The notes below the pieces were generated by a model that was not told where the DNA came from, made no database searches, and saw only the letters and a program-made list of their open reading frames with translations. Shown piece after piece: positions 34,671-42,391 of a stretch of DNA of 64,000 nt. Numbering within the stretch: the first letter of the stretch is position 1; each line of letters starts with the position of its first letter. The stretch is taken from NCBI RefSeq assembly GCF_003026215.1, contig NZ_PYOC01000001.1, positions 992,001 through 1,056,000 on the forward strand, given 5' to 3'. A program made the position numbers and the translations under genes. Source of the DNA: Photobacterium indicum. Its GTDB lineage: Bacteria; Pseudomonadota; Gammaproteobacteria; Enterobacterales; Vibrionaceae.

Positions 34671-36019
34671 CCATCGCCTGAATCATTAACCTGATAACCT
34701 AAGTCATGTATTTGATTACGAATCGCATCGGCTTTTTTAAAATTTCCTTGCCGTTTCACCTGTGTTCTTAACTCCACCAGTCTTGAAATATGTTCTGGTA
34801 TTTCAACCGTTTCGATTTTATGAATATCCAACCCTAAAATACGGTCGAAGAATAAAGCTGTCGCTCTCTTGTTTTCTGGAAGTAGTTCGCTATTCAAAAT
34901 GTCCCAAACTAAAGCAAGTGCTTGAGGCATATTGAGGTCTCGGTTAATGTGCCTCATAAATAATTCGCGGTAACTTTCATCGACGTTGCCGTTACTTGGT
35001 AACAATGCCACTTTGTTACGTAACCTGTGCAAAGCTTTCTGTGCTCCACTTAACCCTTCCCACGTGAAGCTCAGATGGCTGCGATAATGACTAGTCAAAG
35101 TAAGATAACGATACGCCATTGGTTCATAACCTTTTGCGACCAAAGCGTCCAACCGTAGTGAAGTACCTGATTTAGAAATCTTCTCTTTCTTCAATTGTAG
35201 GAAGTATCCATGCAGCCAATAATTGGCTTGAACATGACCATTTTTCGCTTGGCACTGCGCTATTTCATTAGTGTGATGAACTGGGATGTGGTCTTCACCG
35301 CCAACGTGAATATCGAATACATCTCCTAGGTATTTTTCTGCCATGGCGGAACACTCAATGTGCCAACCAGGGAAACCAATACCCCAAGGGCTTTGCCACT
35401 CCATCTGTCGTGGCTTATCACCGCTGAATTTCCATAAAGCAAAATCGGTAGGGTGTCTCTTTTCTGCCATTTCGACTCGAATCCCTGCTTCCAATCCCTG
35501 TTTATCAAGTCTGGCGAGTTTGCCATAGTCGGCTAATCTGTCGGTGTTGAAGTAAACACCATCAGAGGTTTGATAGGTAAAGCCTTTGGTTTCTAACTCT
35601 TGGATAAATTTAATTTGTTCTTGAATATGCTCCGTCGCACGGCAAGTAACAGAAGGCGTTGAGATATTCAGCAGCTTGAGATCATCGAAGAAGGCTTGTT
35701 CAAAAAATTGAGCTATTTCCCAGGCCGATTTATTCTGTTTTCGAGCCCCTTTCTCCATCTTGTCTTCACCGGTGTCGGCATCAGATACCAAGTGTCCAAC
35801 ATCGGTGATGTTCATAACGTGATTCACTTCATAGCCATTTATCTCAAGTGTGCGCCGTAATACATCCACAAAAAGATAGGTTCGCAAATTGCCTGCGTGA
35901 GCATAGTCATAAACGGTCGGGCCACAAGCATACAGCCCCACTTTATTTGCCCGAATGGAATTGAATGGGCGTAGTTCGCGTGCCATCGTGTCGAATAGTA
36001 GAAGTTCTGGTTGGCTCAT
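34646..36019 (-). CDS. cysS: Cysteinyl-tRNA synthetase, divergent type
   Basis: Charges tRNA-Cys with cysteine. 457 residues. Zinc ligands and ATP motifs are present: '[19 protein letters not shown]' (Zn Cys and the HIGH-like HAGN), 'GWHIECSAM' (Zn Cys), '[10 protein letters not shown]' (His and Glu ligands, with Thr where most have Glu) and '[10 protein letters not shown]' (KMSKS). The form differs from the usual Vibrio CysS, which begins IYNTLTRQ. It is therefore probably a second or transferred copy; the main copy would lie elsewhere. AAAGGA lies eight bases before the ATG. A Cys-rich leader and attenuator precede it. Confidence 0.9.
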   Translation of the reverse strand: MSQPELLLFDTMARELRPFNSIRANKVGLYACGPTVYDYAHAGNLRTYLFVDVLRRTLEINGYEVNHVMNITDVGHLVSDADTGEDKMEKGARKQNKSAWEIAQFFEQAFFDDLKLLNISTPSVTCRATEHIQEQIKFIQELETKGFTYQTSDGVYFNTDRLADYGKLARLDKQGLEAGIRVEMAEKRHPTDFALWKFSGDKPRQMEWQSPWGIGFPGWHIECSAMAEKYLGDVFDIHVGGEDHIPVHHTNEIAQCQAKNGHVQANYWLHGYFLQLKKEKISKSGTSLRLDALVAKGYEPMAYRYLTLTSHYRSHLSFTWEGLSGAQKALHRLRNKVALLPSNGNVDESYRELFMRHINRDLNMPQALALVWDILNSELLPENKRATALFFDRILGLDIHKIETVEIPEHISRLVELRTQVKRQGNFKKADAIRNQIHDLGYQVNDSGDGSTVTIRS

Positions 36020-36035
36020 ATTTTATTCCTTTAAA

Positions 36036-36071
36036 TACAAAAAGGCCGCAGATGAAAAACATCAGCGGCCT
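36036..36071 (-). terminator. Attenuator terminator (3:4 hairpin) of cysS
   Basis: On the minus strand, AGGCCGC (36071-36065) pairs with GCGGCCT (36049-36043). GATG/CATC sit inside around a TTTTT loop, then TTTTG. The stem is 11 bp with one mismatch, and it ends only 17 bases before the cysS start codon. A terminator in this place must be bypassed for the gene to be expressed. Confidence 0.88.
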
Positions 36072-36145
36072 CGAAGTAATGTGATAATTTTTTGCTAATT
36101 AATAGCTACACACAGGCCGCCGTAAATCAAAATGATTACAGCAGC
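36065..36145 (-). promoter_or_regulatory. Alternative hairpins 1:2 and 2:3 of the cysS attenuator
   Basis: Region 1, inside the Cys codons (GCTGCTGTAA, 36145-36136), pairs with region 2 (TTACGGCGGC, 36125-36116) over 10 bp with two G-U. Region 2 (CGGCGGCCT, 36122-36114) instead pairs with region 3 (AGGCCGCTG, 36071-36063) over 9 bp with one G-U; region 3 is the 5' arm of the terminator. Regions 2 and 4 share the same GCGGCCT, so the pairings exclude each other. Confidence 0.85.
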
Positions 36146-36191
36146 AACAAACTGGGTGAGTGAACGTAGCTAAATATGTCATGTAATTCAT
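36099..36191 (-). CDS. Cys-rich leader peptide of cysS (attenuation sensor)
   Basis: A 30-codon frame, MNYMTYLATFTHPV followed by CCCC, then NHFDLRRPVCSY. It has four consecutive Cys codons (36149-36138) and a fifth near the end. Stalling at the Cys codons would cover region 1 and leave region 2 free to form the antiterminator. Translation to the stop codon would cover region 2 and let the terminator form. The ribosome site is weak (AAAGG lies 15 bases upstream), and the second ATG, three codons in, could be the start. The protein itself probably has no function. Confidence 0.8.
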   Translation of the reverse strand: MNYMTYLATFTHPVCCCCNHFDLRRPVCSY

Positions 36192-36232
36192 ACTAATAAA
36201 CAGTACCTTTCAAATCAAGCCCTACCTTAAGC

Positions 36233-36261
36233 TTTGTACATGTGTTGATACATATCGTAAA
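36233..36261 (-). promoter_or_regulatory. Candidate sigma-70 promoter of the cysS leader transcript
   Basis: On the minus strand, TTTACG (36261-36256) and TACAAA (36238-36233) are spaced by 17 bp, matching TTGACA/TATAAT at 4 of 6 positions each. Transcription would start near 36226, about 35 bases before the leader ATG. Confidence 0.45.
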
Positions 36262-36430
36262 TGATTTACACCGTTAAGACAGGGCACGCCGTTAAGCAAT
36301 TTTTCTATGCCTGAGTTAATTTATGTTGCTGTTATGCGTTTAACCAATATTAAGGGATGTGATTACGTTGGCAAAGTGTGAGGGTAGGGTTGATTATAAT
36401 GATTTAAATTCAATGATTTATAGTGGTTTT

Positions 36431-37876
36431 ATGTATCATAAATTTTTTGTGTTAATGCTCGCGACAGTCAGTTTCACTGGCTACACATCTCCACTGACTC
36501 CTTCTGGTGACGATTGGTTAAATCATGCAACTCAAGGCCTAGCACCTTATTGGATGATGGAGAGTGCACAAGGGATTCCTGTTGGAAATTTTCCGACCTT
36601 TCGTTGTGACGATGGCACCATACTGGACGCACAACATCCCTGTTCTGAATTAAATATGGGGTGGATAAGTCCGGACTTCAATCGCGAATATACACGAATG
36701 AAGTCGCGCCAAACTTACGCCTATGGAGTCCTTTTCCACCTCACTGGAGATAAGCAGGCATTAGAGCTTGCAAAGAAGGGCTCGTACTATTTGATTAACT
36801 ATCTGCAAGATAAGCAAAATGGTGGTTTTGTTAGCTATACACAAAACGGTAAGCCAGGGCTTGATTGGCAACAGCGTACCTCTCAAGATCAAGCTTATGC
36901 ATTAGTTGGTTTAGCGATGTATTACTATTTGACGCAAGACCCTAAGGTAGAACAAGTACTCATAAAACAGCAGGCATTCATTTTTGATAAATACCGCCTT
37001 AAAGATAATCGGGGGCTAGCATGGGTGTTAAAAGATGGTGATGGATACAGTACGAAACAGAGAGAACTCGTCGCTCAACTCGATCAAATTAACGGTTATT
37101 TATTACTTGTTGCCCCGTTACTTCCTGCACCCGTAGAAGCTAAATGGAAAGAGGATTTACGATGGCTAACACAGGTGTTACTAGAAGATTATCACTCCAA
37201 TGAAGAGCAGCGCTTTTATGGTGCTGTACATCATAAAGCGGTAATGATGCTGGACGCCAAACATAATGATTTTGGCCATACTATTAAGGCATACTGGATG
37301 ACGTATTTAAGTGGGCGACTGCTTGATAATTCAGACTGGGTTCAGCGTGGGTTCAAGGGTATGAAGCACACCCTAAAACAAGCGCAGTATCAACAAAATT
37401 TCGAGGTGGTACAGCACTTATTCTCTGATGAACTGAAGTATCAATGGCAAGGTTCATCAATTCCAGCATGGAAATCCAGGAAATACTCTAATGGCAGCTC
37501 TTCGTGGGAGTGGGCTGAGTTAGATCAAGCAGCGATGACGGTTTCGCTTGTTGATGGGTCGATGAAAGATACGCTTAAATATACTCTACCTACATTTATG
37601 GATGCTTGGGTGGATCATGTTTATGGTGGTGTGGGGCTCAACCCGAAATCGACTAAAGCATTCCACTGGGGTAATGGCTACCATCAATTCGAGCACGCAT
37701 TGATTGGTTACCTTTATGCCCAGCAAAGTGACGGAAAACCTGCCGAGCTTTATTACGCGAGGCCAGAGAACAGTGCCATGCCACTCAACCCCTACTATTT
37801 TCAAGCAGATAGGGCAGAAAAACTGTCAGTAGACGGCCTAATTAAAAAGGTGCGATTTACGCGTATTCAACCATGA
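36431..37876 (+). CDS. Secreted AGE-like (alpha/alpha)6-barrel protein
   Basis: About 481 residues from the ATG that opens on a signal peptide ('MYHKFFVLMLATVSFTGYTS'). The frame extends 24 codons further upstream without a signal-like start. It contains 'LTGDKQALELAKKGSYYLINYLQDKQNGGFVSY', 'DQAYALVGLAMYYYLTQDP' and 'FGHTIKAYWMTYLSGRLL', as in N-acylglucosamine 2-epimerase-like six-hairpin proteins. A sugar epimerase, isomerase or glycoside hydrolase role in the periplasm is likely. The substrate is unknown. It is divergent from the cysS leader. Confidence 0.65.
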   Translation: MYHKFFVLMLATVSFTGYTSPLTPSGDDWLNHATQGLAPYWMMESAQGIPVGNFPTFRCDDGTILDAQHPCSELNMGWISPDFNREYTRMKSRQTYAYGVLFHLTGDKQALELAKKGSYYLINYLQDKQNGGFVSYTQNGKPGLDWQQRTSQDQAYALVGLAMYYYLTQDPKVEQVLIKQQAFIFDKYRLKDNRGLAWVLKDGDGYSTKQRELVAQLDQINGYLLLVAPLLPAPVEAKWKEDLRWLTQVLLEDYHSNEEQRFYGAVHHKAVMMLDAKHNDFGHTIKAYWMTYLSGRLLDNSDWVQRGFKGMKHTLKQAQYQQNFEVVQHLFSDELKYQWQGSSIPAWKSRKYSNGSSSWEWAELDQAAMTVSLVDGSMKDTLKYTLPTFMDAWVDHVYGGVGLNPKSTKAFHWGNGYHQFEHALIGYLYAQQSDGKPAELYYARPENSAMPLNPYYFQADRAEKLSVDGLIKKVRFTRIQP

Positions 37877-38582
37877 TGCTCTTATAGTTAGAGTTTACCC
37901 AAGTAAGCCTGAGCACTAAATTGGTTTGCCCCAGAATAACTTAGCGACGCAGTTTTTTTCTGGGGTATGCTTACACTGTTTTCATATATGTTGGTTTTAG
38001 TATCTGTTAGTAATGCTATATTCTGATAAATGTAATATTTCGTTTATTGTTAAATTTAAACCCATGTGCAGTGAGTGTAATGAATTGCTGTGATTTAATT
38101 TACGTAAACTCCTGTTGGTGGTGGTTGTTAATGATTATGTATAAATATTATTGTGATTGTTATCATAAAAACAATGCGCTAGGGTTTGAGTTGAAGTTAT
38201 GAGCAACTAAAGGTGGTTGCTTTATTTAAAGGATTGCGTATTCTATAATCTTAATTTTCCATTGTAAGAGAGTCACAATACCTATTGAATTCTACTAATC
38301 TTATTGGGTTATATTTGTTTTGTTTAATTGTTTCTTTGTATCTAGCCATTAACGGTTTGTTTGTTTTATCTCTAACGTCATGAAAATAATTAGTATTCCT
38401 CTGTGTTGCTACTGTTTTTTGATTTGAATGGTTGTATGATGGTAAAATTCGCCTGTTTTATTTAAGTTGTTTTTCTGTGATGCGTGAACCAAGTTTGGTT
38501 ACGAGATGAATCATTCCGCCTATATTATTGTCGGTAAGTGATGGTAGAAAGAAACGGGTCACTTTTGAAAGATAGAATTTTA

Positions 38583-38717
38583 TTAATGTATAATATTTCT
38601 TTTGATATGTAAGTTATTATTTTGCAGCTTAACACCAATGATATATCTTGATCCTAGTGCTATCGGTTGGATATATGCCAAGTATGTACGTACCATATTA
38701 AATAATTGTGTCGACAT
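38583..38717 (-). CDS. Possible small protein, 44 residues
   Basis: An ATG with AAAGGATC about eight bases upstream opens a 44-codon frame beginning MSTQLFNMVRTYLAYIQPIA. The ribosome site is the main support. The composition is plausible, but the surrounding DNA is AT-rich and the frame could be the stub of a truncated gene. Confidence 0.3.
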   Translation of the reverse strand: MSTQLFNMVRTYLAYIQPIALGSRYIIGVKLQNNNLHIKRNIIH

Positions 38718-38782
38718 TCTATGATCCTTTTTAATTCCTGTTTGGTGATGCTTAGTAATATAGCCTATGAGCAATTATTATG

Positions 38783-38801
38783 TATAATGATAATAATTGT
38801 T
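38783..38801. promoter_or_regulatory. Fur-box-like site upstream of LysR gene
   Basis: TATAATGATAATAATTGTT matches the 19-bp Fur consensus at 15 positions. It ends 22 bp before the LysR start codon. The same 15-mer core (ATAATGATAATAATT) recurs at 40071. Confidence 0.5.
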
Positions 38802-38823
38802 TTAAGTATGAGCCAAACTAATA

Positions 38824-39744
38824 ATGAAATTACCTCCTTTGCGATCGCTACAATGCTTTGAAGCGGTGGCTCGTTTAAACAGCTTTTCAAAAGCGGCCGA
38901 TCATCTAAATGTGACTCAGAGTGCGGTTAGTCATCAGGTTAAGTTGCTGGAAGAGTATCTAGGTGAAGCTATGTTTAATCGTCAGGGGCGATCTTTCTCA
39001 TTGACCGAGGTTGGTAAGTGTTATTTTGATGAGGTCAATCAGTCATTGGGGTCTTTATCGAATGTAAGCCAACAAATCCGAGAAGGTAAATCGGGTAAAA
39101 TTCGCTTGGCGTTATACAGCTCACTGGCAGTAAAATGGTTGATCCCACGATTAGACGATTTACGTAAACAACATCCAGAAATTGAATTAACCTTGAATAT
39201 GGTAGCAGATGAGCCGGACTGCACTGATTCGGTCGCTGATTGCTTTATCACCGTGAATCCGCCGAAACGTAACTTCGTTAGCCAATTTCTATATGCTGAG
39301 CGCCTCTATCCAGTATGTGGACATAAGCTTTGGCAACAGATCAAAGATAAACCACTTCCCGATACGTTATGGCAGCATCCTTTGCTTTCGGTGCAATATT
39401 CGTCTTTTGGTGAAGATCTAGGTGAAGACTGGTTACGCTGGTCTAAGAGTGGAGGATTTGAATTACCGGAGCATGCCAAAATAAATCACTTTAGTCATAT
39501 GTTGCTGGCTGTCGAAACGGCTCGCTATGATCATGGTATTGCCTTGATTAATAATTACTTAATGACAGATCATGATCGTGAACATAATTTTGTTCGTATT
39601 CCTATGCATGAACTACTTACCGGCGATAATTTTTATTTTGTTTACAAGAAAACACGGGAAAAACAACCTGCTATTGTAAAATTAGGCCGCTGGCTCAAAC
39701 AACAGAGCTATGAGCAAGAATTTTCGATGCTACCGAGCGATTGA
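38824..39744 (+). CDS. LysR-family regulator, GcvA-like
   Basis: 306 residues. The HTH reads 'LPPLRSLQCFEAVARLNSFSKAADHLNVTQSAVSHQVKLLEEYLGEAMF', the GcvA/AmpR-type beginning. The effector domain is standard, with 'GKIRLALYSSLAVKWLIPRLDDLRKQHPEIELTL'. It has no obvious divergent target next to it, because a 950-bp region without an intact gene lies upstream. A Fur-like site overlaps the promoter region, hinting at iron control. Confidence 0.87.
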   Translation: MKLPPLRSLQCFEAVARLNSFSKAADHLNVTQSAVSHQVKLLEEYLGEAMFNRQGRSFSLTEVGKCYFDEVNQSLGSLSNVSQQIREGKSGKIRLALYSSLAVKWLIPRLDDLRKQHPEIELTLNMVADEPDCTDSVADCFITVNPPKRNFVSQFLYAERLYPVCGHKLWQQIKDKPLPDTLWQHPLLSVQYSSFGEDLGEDWLRWSKSGGFELPEHAKINHFSHMLLAVETARYDHGIALINNYLMTDHDREHNFVRIPMHELLTGDNFYFVYKKTREKQPAIVKLGRWLKQQSYEQEFSMLPSD

Positions 39745-40144
39745 GTATGGTTGCATAGTCAACTTCCTTTAGTATTTCTATATAATGGAATACATAGGGA
39801 AGTAATTATGTTCACAATTTCAGCTTCACGTCGCACTGTATAACGTGGCGTTTTACATCCCTTCTTATGGTGCTGGGGAAGAATTACCATCCCAAGTCTT
39901 CGTGCTTTTATTCTGTTGTTATACCAATAGTTTTTTATTGGTGGCAGATTCTATTTTTTGATACAGCATTAATCATTTCATCTGTGATTTCTTCTCATTT
40001 TTATACATATAAGTTTTTATGGTACGCCATTTTGTTTGGTGTATAATGTGCGTCGCATTATGTCGCATCCATAATGATAATAATTTTAGCAACCAACGAT
40101 GTAGAGTATTTCCTACTTTGTGGTGATAGGTCAGATTGAGCAGT
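39745..40144. other. Intergenic region with a short ribosome-site-led frame
   Basis: About 400 bp. GGGAAG precedes an 11-codon frame (39808-39843, MFTISASRRTV), followed by GC-richer sequence that can fold (CACGT/ACGTG). This could be a leader, but no matching gene follows closely. A Fur-like box lies at 40070. Nothing else was seen. Confidence 0.35.
40070..40088. promoter_or_regulatory. Fur-box-like site upstream of the WYL regulator
   Basis: CATAATGATAATAATTTTA matches the Fur consensus at 15 of 19 positions and shares a 15-bp core with the site at 38783. It lies about 57 bp before the start codon of the WYL gene. Confidence 0.4.
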
Positions 40145-41095
40145 ATGGCTAAAAGATCAAGTACACAGGAGTCAGTAGCATTAGCGTTTGAATTGCTAAA
40201 ACGCATACCTCGCTCCAGAAAAGTAACGGCAAGTGAATTGCGAGAACAGCTAGAAAGTATTGGTATTAAGCGAGATATAAGAACGATACAGCGCAACTTA
40301 GAAACACTGTGTGAACATTTTAATATTACTCGTGATGAACGTGGCAAGCCTTATGGCTATTCATGGAACAAAAGTGGGGAAGGTTTAGCGTTACCTAATC
40401 TTAGTTCCCATGAGGCGTTATTATTGAGTATGGCTGAGGACTACTTAGCAAATCTATTACCCTCAAGCGTAATGGCATCGTTAGATGGATTCTTCTTGGA
40501 AGCGAGGTATAAGCTCAACCCAACAGACGATAATACTAAAGATCGTGATTGGTTGAAAAAGGTAAGGGTAGTGAGTGAGACTCAGCCTTTGTTAGCACCA
40601 ACATTAGACCACGATGTGTTTAAATCGGTGAGTGAAGCTTTATACAACGATAGACTGCTTGATGTTGAATATCGAAATGCGCAGCATGCAGTACGTAGAG
40701 CAGTTGTTATGCCGTTAGGTCTTGCACAGCAAGGTTGTCGGATGTATCTGGTGTGTCGGTTTGATGGTTATGACAATGAGCGTGCTTTAGCTATTCATCG
40801 GATCACCAAGGCGACTGTATCTACTTTTTGTTTTGAGCGCCCTAAAGGTTTTCGGTTAAGCCAATATGATGCTGATGGGCGATTCGGTTTTGGTGAAGGT
40901 AAAAAGTGCAGAATTGTATTTTGTATTACTAAACAAGCAGGTTATCACTTGTTAGAAACACCGCTTGCAGAAAATCAGACAGTCGAAGAATTTGATGAAC
41001 ATTATACGATTGCTGCCACAGTCATAGACTCATTAAGATTAAAAATGTGGGTGAAAGGCTTTGGTTGCGATGTTTGGAATATAAGTTACGAATAA
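40145..41095 (+). CDS. WYL-domain transcriptional regulator
   Basis: About 316 residues. A winged HTH (about 10-65, 'KVTASELREQLESIGIKRDIRTIQRNLETLCEHF') leads into the WYL domain ('LDVEYRNAQHAVRRAVVMPLGLAQQGCRMYLVCRFDGYDNERALAIHRI', about 180-225). A C-terminal extension (WCX-like) follows, 'CRIVFCITKQAGYHLLETPLAENQTV'. This layout is shared with regulators of anti-phage loci (BrxR, CapW) and other WYL repressors. It precedes the gene cluster at 41265-45717 in the same direction and probably controls it. Ligand is unknown; nucleotide or oligonucleotide sensing is known in relatives. Confidence 0.85.
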   Translation: MAKRSSTQESVALAFELLKRIPRSRKVTASELREQLESIGIKRDIRTIQRNLETLCEHFNITRDERGKPYGYSWNKSGEGLALPNLSSHEALLLSMAEDYLANLLPSSVMASLDGFFLEARYKLNPTDDNTKDRDWLKKVRVVSETQPLLAPTLDHDVFKSVSEALYNDRLLDVEYRNAQHAVRRAVVMPLGLAQQGCRMYLVCRFDGYDNERALAIHRITKATVSTFCFERPKGFRLSQYDADGRFGFGEGKKCRIVFCITKQAGYHLLETPLAENQTVEEFDEHYTIAATVIDSLRLKMWVKGFGCDVWNISYE

Positions 41096-41264
41096 TAGAT
41101 ATAAATATAAAAAGTTAACTTAAGCAATGAATTAAATCACTTAATAATAACTGATTTATTCATTTCAAAATAACTCATACCTAAAAAGATCACTACTCTT
41201 TGCGACCTTTAAAGCAATTGGAGAGTGAACTAATAAAACTAACGTAAACAAAAAGGGACGTATT

Positions 41265-42338
41265 ATGCCACTACCATTTATTCTCGCGGGTGCAGCTGCA
41301 GCGGTTGCAAGTTATGGCGCGAAAAAAGGCTATGACGGTTATCAAGACAAATCACTAGCCAATGATATTTTAGAATCGGCAAAAAGCGATTACGAAACTG
41401 AAAAAGAACTTTTCGATAAAGTAAACGAACGTACTAGTAATAGTCTTACTCAATTGGGTGAACTTCAGCTTAAAGTCGGTGAGGATTTTAAAGAGTTTCG
41501 CACCATTGCAGATAAGTTATTAGAAAAAATCAACCAAGCTAATTCTAAAGATCTCGTGATTGATTTCCCTCAGCATAAGCTAGATAAAATAGATGGCTTG
41601 GCGTTATCAACAACCGCATATGTAAGCAAAGTAGCTGGTGCAGGTGTTGCTGGCGCTGCGGCTGCTTATGCGGTGTATGGTGGTGTAATGGCACTGGCGG
41701 CGGCTTCTACTGGTACACCCATAGCTGCATTGTCTGGTGCGGCTGCGTATAACGCGACAATGGCTGCGATTGGAGGTGGCTCACTCGCTGCTGGTGGTTT
41801 TGGTATGGCGGGTGGTGCAATGGTGCTTGGTGGTGTGGTTGCTGCTCCTATCATGGCAATTGCAGGTTGGGCATTTGCTTCGCACGCAGAAGAAGCATTG
41901 AGTGACGCTCGAAAAACACGAGATGAAGTTGAAGATGCAATTTCAAAAATGACAAAAGGTCGCAATCAGCTGAATAAAACGCGCGACTATGTTGACCAAA
42001 TTTTTACTGAGACACAACGCATTTATAAGGTATTCCTAGGTTACTTCGATAGCTTAAAAGCGATGGAACAGTTGTTAAAAATCGGTACTAATATTGAAGC
42101 ATTTGAAAATGATCTTATTCAAATCATTCAGAATGGTTACCAAGTTGCCGCAATTCTAACGGATATTATTACCACTCCGTTATTTAAGCCTAAGTTTGAT
42201 GAGAACGGTAAAGTTGTTGTAAATAAAGACAACGTTGTTGAAATTGAAACAGACAAAAATGGCATGCAAGTTATTAATGTTATAGCTATTGATGAAGTGC
42301 TAGCAAAAGCGAAATTTGATTCAAAACAATTCAAATAA
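41265..42338 (+). CDS. Gly/Ala-rich membrane protein with coiled coils, possible pore-former
   Basis: 357 residues, no recognised family. A helical, charged region (about 25-117) is followed by a long Gly/Ala-rich hydrophobic stretch (about 118-207, with repeated GxxxG-like spacing). A second coiled-coil region (210-290) and a soluble tail come last. Such Gly-zipper segments between coiled coils occur in pore-forming or membrane-inserting toxins and in dynamin-associated proteins; the role here is inferred. The ribosome site is AAGGGACG. A terminator follows, so this first gene may be made in excess over the rest. Confidence 0.6.
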   Translation: MPLPFILAGAAAAVASYGAKKGYDGYQDKSLANDILESAKSDYETEKELFDKVNERTSNSLTQLGELQLKVGEDFKEFRTIADKLLEKINQANSKDLVIDFPQHKLDKIDGLALSTTAYVSKVAGAGVAGAAAAYAVYGGVMALAAASTGTPIAALSGAAAYNATMAAIGGGSLAAGGFGMAGGAMVLGGVVAAPIMAIAGWAFASHAEEALSDARKTRDEVEDAISKMTKGRNQLNKTRDYVDQIFTETQRIYKVFLGYFDSLKAMEQLLKIGTNIEAFENDLIQIIQNGYQVAAILTDIITTPLFKPKFDENGKVVVNKDNVVEIETDKNGMQVINVIAIDEVLAKAKFDSKQFK

Positions 42339-42344
42339 AAATTT

Positions 42345-42371
42345 AAAGGTGGCTATACACGCCACCTTTTT
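42345..42371 (+). terminator. Terminator inside the WYL-associated cluster
   Basis: Nine-bp stem AAAGGTGGC/GCCACCTTT with a 7-base loop and T-run, between the Gly/Ala-rich gene and the HNH-like gene. Confidence 0.85.
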
Positions 42372-42391
42372 AGTTCTGGAGTATTTTATTC

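Larger units (their letters stand above)
37877..38823. other. Long AT-rich region
   Basis: About 950 bp. Visible are an 8-bp hairpin CCCCAGAA/TTCTGGGG (37929-37965), a hairpin AGCAAC/GTTGCT followed by TTATTT (38202-38225), a possible 44-codon frame (38583-38717) and a Fur-like box at 38783. No intact larger gene was seen. An unannotated RNA is possible. Confidence 0.4.

Noticed and set aside
39973-40347. Minus-strand 124-codon frame overlapping the WYL gene start
   Set aside because: Covers the HTH-coding part of the WYL gene in the opposite strand and has no domain or ribosome site.
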